Below the pieces are notes generated by a model. It saw only the letters and a list, made by a program, of their open reading frames with translations. It searched no databases and was not told the origin of the DNA. A DNA stretch of 64,000 bases, from assembly GCF_010093595.1 (NCBI RefSeq), contig NW_022985440.1:1082089-1146088 (forward strand), written 5' to 3'. This stretch comes from Mytilinidion resinicola (lineage: Eukaryota; Ascomycota; Dothideomycetes; Mytilinidiales; Mytilinidiaceae). Below are positions 56,346 to 64,000 of the stretch, in pieces (positions within the stretch are counted from its first letter, which is position 1; each line of letters begins with the position of its first letter). Both the position numbers and the translations under genes were made by a program.

Positions 56346-59300
56346 TCACTTTTGGATGTCAAACACCTCAATCTTCTCAATCAAATCCCCACCCAACCTA
56401 GCAATCTCATTCAGAATCCCACCCGTATTGACCACCGCATCCACTCCTCCATATCTTTTCGATGCCTTGGCCTTGCCAGCAACAGGCACAGTCGACGTCC
56501 CCAACCTGACTTTCCACCCCCTCTTTCCCGCCGCCAATGGGTTCCAGAGCCCAGCCACCACATCCCCACCCTCCTCATCATAGAACCAGATAATTGTGTT
56601 CCCATAGACTTCCTTCAGCTCCTCGACAAACAAGCTGGCAGGCGCATACCCAACCGCCTCCACATCCCTACCCTCCGACTGCATCTGCAACTGCAAGTTC
56701 TTGAACATGGCGTTATCGGCCTTCGCATCCGCCTTCAAGCGTCCAAAACGGGTGAATGGTCGTGCGATACGGAGCACGAAACTATAATCGCTCAACGGGC
56801 CTGCGAAGAGCGTTTCAGGCTGGAAATCCGCGACACCAGTCTTCCCCGCGACGATCCCGAGCTCGGTGTCCTTGAGGACGCTCACAGCCGCCTGGGCGAG
56901 CACCGTCATACGTCTCGCGACTACCTTGGCCGGCCGCGCGCGGTCCGTCCACGTGGTGCCGTCTGGATCCAGGTTCGAAGCCGCGAAGAGTACAACGCGG
57001 TTGAGGTCGCGGTCGATGCGGCGCCAGGCTTCGAAGCGCGTCGTGATGGCCGCGAGGTCGTCGGCTTTCATGCTGTCAGCGCCGCTTTCGGTGTTGGCGA
57101 GGTCGACGACGAGGGGGCTGTGGGTCCAGTCCCAGCGACTGAGCCAGAAGAGCGTGCGGAGGAAGCCGTTGGTGGCGCAGGATGGGGTCGTCCATGGGGC
57201 GGGCTGGAGGAAGGAGCGCGCGACGAGGAGTTCGATGAATTCGGGGGCAAAATGGGAGGACAGGAGGTGCGAGGCGAACCATTTCTTAGTTAGTCGGATT
57301 GAGGGGGAGAGCGCGGTGAAGCGGGTGCATAGGGCTTGCATGGCCTGTGTATGTGCCGGTATGCGGAGGAAATCGCGTTTGTAGGTCGCCAGAGCGTGGG
57401 CTGCTGCTTCACGACTTGGGCCGTCTAATGATTTGTCTTTCAATTGGTGGTGTAGTAAGAAGGCCTCGCGGTCGTGATGGATGCGGAGACGAAAAGCTGC
57501 GCCTGATGGAGTGATGATGTCGAGGAAGGATTGATTTTGAGATGGCTGTGAAGTGTTCTCAAGACCAACGCGGGTGACGTATTGCGCGTTTTCTCCCGAA
57601 AGGAGTTCTGCGAGCTTGAGAAGAAAGGCGACCTTTGTCCTTTGGATAGCAAGGAGGTCATCAGGCCATCGCCCGGATCCCTCAAATTGTACGACAATTG
57701 ATGCGGGAGTTTTCATCTGCTTTGAGACGTTGAAGGGTGGGTCGATCGAAGAGTAGCGTAATTGAGGATCCGCGGAGATAATATGCCGAATTTGAAGAGG
57801 AAGATTCTCTAAACTTCGAATGTCCTTCTCGAGAGTAGAGAAAGCACTCATGAGCGTAAGGAAGGGGGTTGTCCCTGACTGCCCACTCAATCCGCCAGCA
57901 GTGATAAGATGGTTGAAAGAGTCACCTGAAAACTTCGCCGACTCTGCGACCCTTGCGCTGATATGTCGCTGGAGGATGTGCCTGATGATCTGTTCCACAA
58001 TTGTCCCACTGCTTTCTTTCTGTGACCAGACGAGACTCTCAAGGATGCTCCCATCTTTGAAACGACGAAGCTCAGATTTTTCGCCCCAGAATTGGCGAAA
58101 AGAAGCGGCTTCTTTCTTGTTTTCGGCTGAGGGGCCATGATCCACCAACCTTGTAGAATTAACAGGATCTGTCTCCAGTCCGATCAATATTCTGCCTTGT
58201 CTATCTTCAAAGGGCCTAGACGAGCTAACTTGCCAGCCAGTCTCCTCAGGAAGGCTTATCGATAGAGAAGTGATTCTATTGCCGAGACCACGTGTAAGAG
58301 TGGTATAGAGCTTTTTGCAAGTCCGAGGTAGAGTCTGGCGGATGTCTTCCTCGTTCGTGTCTTGCTCAAATCCGGTGAGAGGAAGCTCGAGAATACTATC
58401 GTATCTGTACAATGGCGACTCGACCTTGAGAATGAAGGTAGAATCAAATTGGTCGAATGTAGAGTCTGCTAAGGATTTCAAAGTATTCTTTGCTTCCTTC
58501 TGTAACAGTCTATAAGACCAAGCGGTCATTTTGAACAATAGATTGAGACCCCTTTCACCGTCGAAGAAATAAGGAACGCCTTCAGTTTTCGGTAAAGATA
58601 CGTTGGCAGCCTGGAACGCAAATGGAATCTTGGTTAAGTCTCTAGTTGCGAGAAATTGAATCGTGGCCTTGAAAAGCTGGTAGCTGCTGTATCCGGCAGA
58701 GAGAATTGGTGCTCCGGTACCGCTGCTACTCTGGAGAAGAATTGCTATAATGGCCGCCCATTCGAAGTTGCCGAATCCTCCTTTGCGGGCGTGACCATGG
58801 AATCCGCGCTGCCTAAGCCATACTCTCCCGAGTATGCAAGCGTCCTTGTACGCGTCACACTGCTTCGATGCAGCATGAAGCACTTTCAGGTATGCCGTAA
58901 TGGAACAATCCGCCTGTAGTGTTGCGTTGTAGAAAGGCGTTGGGACTAATTTGGAAGACAATTCGTCTTTAGAGCCCTTTGGTCGTACACAGTTTTTCTC
59001 CGGCAAAAGCTTCTCAGGTGAGAAAATCTTCTCCCCGGGGGAAAGAAGAACGTTGATGCAGAATTTCGATGCCGAAAAGTCGCCGCTAGCATCTATTGAA
59101 GTCAGTCAGTCAGTTTCACGACGTTTTGGGAGCCTTCCATACCTTTGCTCGGCCGTACGACAAGAATTGGCTGTAAGGAATTGCCATTCAAGCTTTCAAA
59201 TCGTATTTCAAATTTGTGATCCTTTGACTCTTTGATGCCGACAGCTATGCAAGCTAGATAGTATGCCCGTTTATAGAAGTATCGATAGTTGAGGAAGTCT

Positions 59301-60085
59301 TTTTCTTGGAAAAGCGACTGCTACTTGTTAGCTAGGGCATCTTATCGATATCAGAGAAAAATCTTACACTGGGCATAGTGACAACAAGATCAACACAAAG
59401 CTCGTCGCCATGCTTGGTTGCTATTTCCAGGACGTAACTTCCCGTCACATTTATGACTGCTGGTTTCTCGTATTCCAGCTTGTATTTTGCGTCTTTTGGG
59501 GGTCGTGGATGAGGAAAAGGCGTGGAGACTTTGCTTGATTTGAGGAGGGATTTTTCCGCGTCGTGAACCTGTAGAATATTAGCATATGATGTTAAGAGAG
59601 TATGCATATAGTCATACCAGCTGGGGCTCGCGACTGGGAATTTGCTCGATAATGCTCTTCAATGTGTGCATTGCGTTTGTGACCTCCTTCTTTCCGTATT
59701 TCGGTTTGACTTGCTTCAGCAATTCATCCACTTGTAGTTTGAAGAGATTTGACTTGTATATTTCAGCGGTGTACACTCCGTCTTGTGGTATGTCGTCGAT
59801 TCCTTTCCGCGGTTTTGCTCTATGTTCTGGTCCGGTGGTCTTGCTCTTCTTGACTGCTACCGGTGTATCTTCTTCAACAGAATCGCCCTCCTCGCCTTCG
59901 CTTCCTAAGGCATCTTCGTCTCCATAAAGACCGTGTTCCTCCATGGGGTCCTCGTCCCCGCTGGACTGCTCGCTATCTTCGGATCCGTTCCTAGCGAAAT
60001 TGTTGCTGCCGGATATTGCGACGTCTCTATCTTCACTGCTGTCGCTATGGCTGAGCTTCCTCCTCTTTGTCGCTGGCGGCGCCAT
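56346..60085 (-). CDS. utp22: U3 snoRNP-associated nucleolar protein Utp22 (Nrap family)
   Basis: Exons 59618-60085, 59368-59568, 59143-59317 and 56346-59092 give 1,196 residues; introns are 49-50 bp. Utp22 works in the small-subunit processome, with Rrp7, in 18S rRNA maturation in the nucleolus. The N terminus carries a nuclear-signal-like TKRRK and long acidic runs (DSSEDRD, GSEGEEGDSVEED). The body shows Nrap-family blocks: YEKPAVINVTGSYVLEIA, MPSSLFQEKDFLNYRYFYKRAYYLA, LGRVWLRQRGFHGHARKGGFGNFEW, FRQFWGEKSELRRFKDGSILESLVW, and near the end VYGNTIIWFYDEEGGDVVAGLWNP (landmarks only). The family derives from nucleotidyltransferases but is catalytically inactive. Length fits the family. The start shares a 292-bp divergent promoter with the cystathionine synthase gene. 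Confidence 0.94.
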
Positions 60086-60377
60086 GGTGGGTGTCGAGTA
60101 ATCGTTGCGCGTTGGACCTGAACTTTCGATACACAGAAAAAAAAAAGGACCGTGGCGGTGCGAGTTGTGGCGCATCGGCGTGGCTGAATGACGTTTCGGA
60201 CTTTCAGGAACTTTAAATTTTGACATCCGAACTCGGAGTGTGGGGCAAACGACGTCTCCGACGGCATTTCGACGCTTAATATGCGGAACTCTACTGGCAG
60301 GCGGGTCTGCCACATTCATACTTCACAATTGTCGTACGTTTCACGCATCTAGGCTATCCCTATTCACTTACTCCACC
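60086..60377. other. short divergent promoter shared by utp22 and the cystathionine synthase gene
   Basis: 292 bp between two ATGs pointing away from each other. An A-run of ten to twelve lies at about 60137-60148. No other element recognised. Confidence 0.6.
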
Positions 60378-62560
60378 ATGACAGTCTCAATGGCGGAAGA
60401 CCCCGCTAACGACGTTGGCGAGAGTATTCCCGCCATGACTGCGCACGTGAGTCACTTCCGCAAATTGCCATTGTTCATGCTGAGATGTCGTAGGCTGTGA
60501 GTGTATCACTGCCGACATGGAAGGCAAACGTGGGATATGAAGAGGGGGAAGAATGGGTCATGAGCAAGATGAAGACCGGCTATCCCAGGTAGGACCCAAA
60601 GTCTGTCCAACAGGTATATCTATTGCTAAGACAGAAAGGTTTTTCATTCATAAGTCTATTCAAAAGCTAGCCGCTGCAATCGTTCAAAAATATGGCCGTC
60701 CCGGCGAGGCGGCCTTCCTCTTCCCCTCAAACGCCGTAGCATCACGTTGCCTGGCCTTCTTCAACCGTCAAGCTCCGCAGCTTGATCCCCAGAAAGTCCG
60801 AATTGTCGATCTTGGGCCCGCCGCCCCAGCAGCTGGCTCCAGAGCCACCGAGGAAGTATCTCCAAGTATTTCTGCGGTGATCTTTCCGCAAGAACACTTC
60901 AGTGTCGCAAAGGCGTACTGGCAGCACTCAGGCGATGGAATCTCAAGCCGCCGAGCAGATTATTGCTTTAATCTATTCTCAAAAGGGCTATTAGTCGACC
61001 TTCGTAAGCAAGAGGAGCCGCGGTTCTGCAAAGGACCAAAGCGGTATCAGAAGAAGACATCTGTAGACATTACCGGCCATTCGAACGGCGTTGACTCTGT
61101 GACGAAGGGAACTGGAGATGAAGTACAGGATCCCACGCGCTTCGTCGAGGAGCGATTTGGGAGGAACTTGGATCTTTCCTTGGCTGCCAACGCTAAGCTA
61201 GCAATCCGACGTCGCATTGCAGGCTCGTTGACGGCTGATGTTGGACTGACAGAAGCTCTGTCTTTGGAGAGAGATGAGGAGACGACGAGGAAAGTCGCAG
61301 GGTTCTCCGAGGACGACGTCTACCTGTATCCTACCGGGATGAGCTCCATATTCAACAGCCACCGTACTTTGCTGGCTGCGAGAGGCGAGCTGAAAAGCAT
61401 CATATTTGGGTAGGCTAGGGCTACTCCCCAAGGAGACAAGCACTGACTTCGGATAGGTTCCCTTATGTCGACACTCTAAAGATCGTACAGAAATTTGGCC
61501 CTGGATGTTTATTCTATGGGTTCGGATCCGCCGAGGACCTCGACGATCTGGAAAAGAGGCTTGCGGGCGGTGAAAAATACCTGGCGCTCTTCACCGAGTT
61601 CCCCGGCAACCCGCTGCTAAAGTCCCCCGATCTCCAGCGTATACGAACGCTGGCTGACACGTACGATTTTGCCGTGGTCATCGACGAGACGGTTGGCAAT
61701 TTCCTCAACGTTAATGTCCTGCCGTATTCGGATGTCGTAGTTAGTAGCCTAACCAAAGTATTCAGTGGCGACAGCAATGTCATGGGCGGGAGGTAAGACA
61801 GCGTGCCGTCCCCTGCATGATTGAGGACTAGTCACTGATTCAAGCAGTGCCATCTTGAATCCCAAAGGGCGCCACTTCCAAGTTCTGAAGGACACCTGGG
61901 AGTCAGAGTATGAGGACAACCACTGGGCTGAGGACAGCGTCTTCCTTGAAAGGAATAGTCGCGACTTCGTCCCACGCATCGCACGCATAAACGCTAATGC
62001 GGAAGCTATCTGCGACGTGTTACGAGCTCATCCACGTGGTACGATTAGTGCACGATCCCTGACATTTTGCTTTTTATTCCTCCAGGGCTGATAAGGTGCA
62101 CAGTGAAGCAAGTCAACTATCCCAAGTACAGCCCCACGCGGCCGTTTTACGATCAGTGTCGTAATCCTAACGGGGGCTATGGCGGCCTGCTATCCGCTAC
62201 CTTCTATTCGACGGCAGATGCGGTGGCGTTCTTTGACCACATTGACACGGCCAAGGGCCCGAGTCTTGGGACGAATTTTACATTAAGGTTAGCTGACATT
62301 CGATGTCGCTCTCACCCTGGGATCTTCCCGTGCGCTAACATGTGGCTGTAGTTCTCCCTATGTAATTCTTGCCCACTATTCGGAACTGGATTGGGTAAGC
62401 ACCCCACTTCTGCAAGGCATTCGCATGATAATGAAACTGAAACTCCTAGGCTGCGTCTTTTGGTGTCGAAACAGACCTAGTCAGGTTCAGTGTTGGTCTC
62501 GAGGATACCAAAGAGTTGGTAGACACGTTCGAGCGGGCATTGGAGGCAATTCCGCAGTGA
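60378..62560 (+). CDS. cystathionine gamma-synthase, fungal Str2/Met-7 type
   Basis: Exons are 60378-60446, 60494-60588, 60639-61409, 61457-61792, 61848-62038, 62086-62287, 62352-62394 and 62450-62560, giving 605 residues; all phases close. The enzyme joins an O-acyl-homoserine with cysteine to give cystathionine in transsulfuration, in the cytosol, using PLP. The N-terminal landmark [20 protein letters not shown] spans intron 1, and [13 protein letters not shown] spans intron 2. The PLP domain shows [51 protein letters not shown] and [16 protein letters not shown], where Lys412 should bind PLP. The ending [17 protein letters not shown] matches Cys/Met-metabolism enzymes. Bacterial relatives are about 390 residues; the extra N-terminal ~200 residues are usual for the fungal group. 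Confidence 0.93.
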
Positions 62561-64000
62561 AAATGAACAGTCAACCTGAAACAAACGACTGATGGGAGGT
62601 GGAGAGAAGGATGAGGACGGCGTGAGGATTCTGGCACCAGATCGGCGCGGTTCCTTCAGAGGAGAATTTTCAAGATGTTGGGCTGGGCCAGGTTCACGAG
62701 CACCGACTCCTCAGCCCCCTACCTACCAAGGGGACGTAGCGGGAGAATGACAGACAGGGAGCACCTGGAAAGACGACCTGGGTGCTGCAGGCATGGCGTT
62801 GGGTGGCGAAGGCGTGATGTATCACAGGGATGGGGCTTCGGAGTCCGCAAGGCAGACTCGGTGTCAGGCGCCGCTGAGACGGACGGAATGACAGTACCTG
62901 GGCATCGATGGAAGGTCCGAGTGGCATGGGCCTGCTGGCCCTGGCCAAGAGCGAAGTCGGAGGTTTTTCAACAAACACCTCGCGGCTGGAGGGTCTGCCC
63001 GTTTTGATTTAGAGCCTGGAAGCATATCCCTTAGCTTATCCTTTCCGCAGCGTTTGCGGGGTTGCCGTGCCGTGAAGCTGCAGCGGGCATCTGGCGGAGA
63101 AGATGCCTCTTACGTGTCGGACTCGCCGACGGTAAGGTTCCAAGAGACTCCCATAGTGCGGGGACGTCGTGGGTGTGCATCTCAGGGGCGCCACAGCGTA
63201 AGTCCGAGAGGGCCGACGGCGGAGTGGGCAGACGGCAGGCAAGCTCACCACGCCAGGAGCCAGGTCTGCGGGTGTGGCATCCAGGATGGGCCGGCGAGCA
63301 GCGAGTTGCAGGCGCCGGCCGGTGGAGAATCGCGTGACATGTGCAGCAGCAAGGAACGCTAGACGGGACAGCGTGCGGCGATGGCGCCGTCCTGAATAGC
63401 AGTTCCATCTGATAGGCAAGCCGGACTCAGCACCTGGGCTGTCGGTTGGGCCGAGAGCAGCACACGGCATGCCGTGGAAACATGAAACACATGCATCTAG
63501 CGGTGGCCGCGCGCGGTGTGGGCGCTAGGTACTAAGGGGGGCATTTCTGCGAGCCGGGGAGTGCCGTCTTGCAGTTCGTGATGCTGATTTAAGCAGTGAG
63601 GCACCATCTGCAGCGCCGTAGCGCGATCGACACTCGAGCCTAGGTGTGGATGCAGATAGAGATCTGATCGATGAAGCCGCTGCCGAAAGAAAAGAACCGT
63701 CAGCATCTAAAGCTGAAAACGGGAGCATTTAGAGCTCAGATTGGTTGGCCCATGGGCCGCATCGTGCATAATCAAGAGCGCTCGAATCAGCGCAGCGATT
63801 TAAGTTCCAAGCCACAATCGAAGCCGTCCTGGGTGGTTTCCCAGTCTTGCCCGCTGGAAAAGGCACAGCGATGTTCCCAATGCAGGTTCGATGGTGCACA
63901 TCAACGGCTGCATGTGCACTCGCCGTCCATCGGCGTCGGTTCGGAGTGAATAGGCACGTACTCCAGCGCCTAGCTCCACGCTCTCCCACGCGGCCTGCAG
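62561..64000. other. gene-free GC-rich right end
   Basis: 1.44 kb. Open frames occur in most frames because the DNA is GC-rich with few stops; none has recognisable motifs or consistent bias. No repeat, tRNA or promoter assigned. Confidence 0.5.

Noticed and set aside
62561..64000. Numerous frames of 60-144 codons at the right end
   Set aside because: High GC content removes stops in all frames; none shows conserved motifs or splice-consistent extension.

Overview
This window is nuclear DNA of a filamentous ascomycete (Pezizomycotina; Dothideomycetes is my best guess, from overall gene style only). The evidence is as follows. Genes are monocistronic, on both strands, with short introns (mostly 48-81 bp) that have GTRNGT donors and CTAAC/CTRAC branch sites. 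A Fot1/pogo-type transposon carries stop codons of the kind RIP produces. The gene set is typical of moulds: the DUF3433 family, the complex I 21.3 kDa/NDUFA11-type subunit, a GH128 wall glucanase and a Rny1-type RNase T2. I found no rRNA, tRNA, CRISPR array, plasmid or viral gene. All exon coordinates come from reading splice sites and checking that the codon phase closes; none was tested against transcripts.

Layout. 0-5 kb: a myristoylatable unknown protein running off the left edge, a complete but dead 1.85-kb pogo element with TA target duplication, and a small UPF0132/DUF4870-like membrane protein. 5-20 kb: mostly genes of unknown function (an RS-rich coiled-coil protein, a PWWP protein, a frameshifted orphan, a six-exon orphan, a DUF3433 multi-pass protein, a Ser/Pro-rich protein). 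20-25 kb: two metabolic genes in tandem, mitochondrial enoyl reductase (etr1) and 6-phosphofructokinase. 25-36 kb: four neighbouring genes for cell-surface or secreted proteins (a GPI-type repeat protein, a pepsin-fold protein lacking its first catalytic Asp, a Cys-rich single-pass protein, a GH128 glucanase). 36-46 kb: an F-box-like orphan, a rhomboid protease, DEAD-box helicase dhh1, RNase T2 and an ARA2-type D-arabinose dehydrogenase. 47-63 kb: tubulin cofactor C, the NDUFA11-type complex I subunit, a large Ubp2-type deubiquitinase, ribosome-biogenesis factor Utp22 and a cystathionine gamma-synthase. The last 1.4 kb holds no gene I can support.

Most genes are conserved housekeeping functions in ordinary fungal order. 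They do not form a biosynthetic cluster. The unusual material is the RIP-marked transposon with a C-terminal zinc knuckle and tandem-repeat-bearing inverted ends, a MITE-like inverted repeat near 6.9-7.1 kb, a deubiquitinase whose 3' end appears to splice into a further 211-codon exon ending in a UIM-like motif, the surface-protein neighbourhood, a frameshifted orphan gene, and a degenerate ~100-bp repeat array at 55.8-56.1 kb. I did not find a convincing undescribed multi-gene system.
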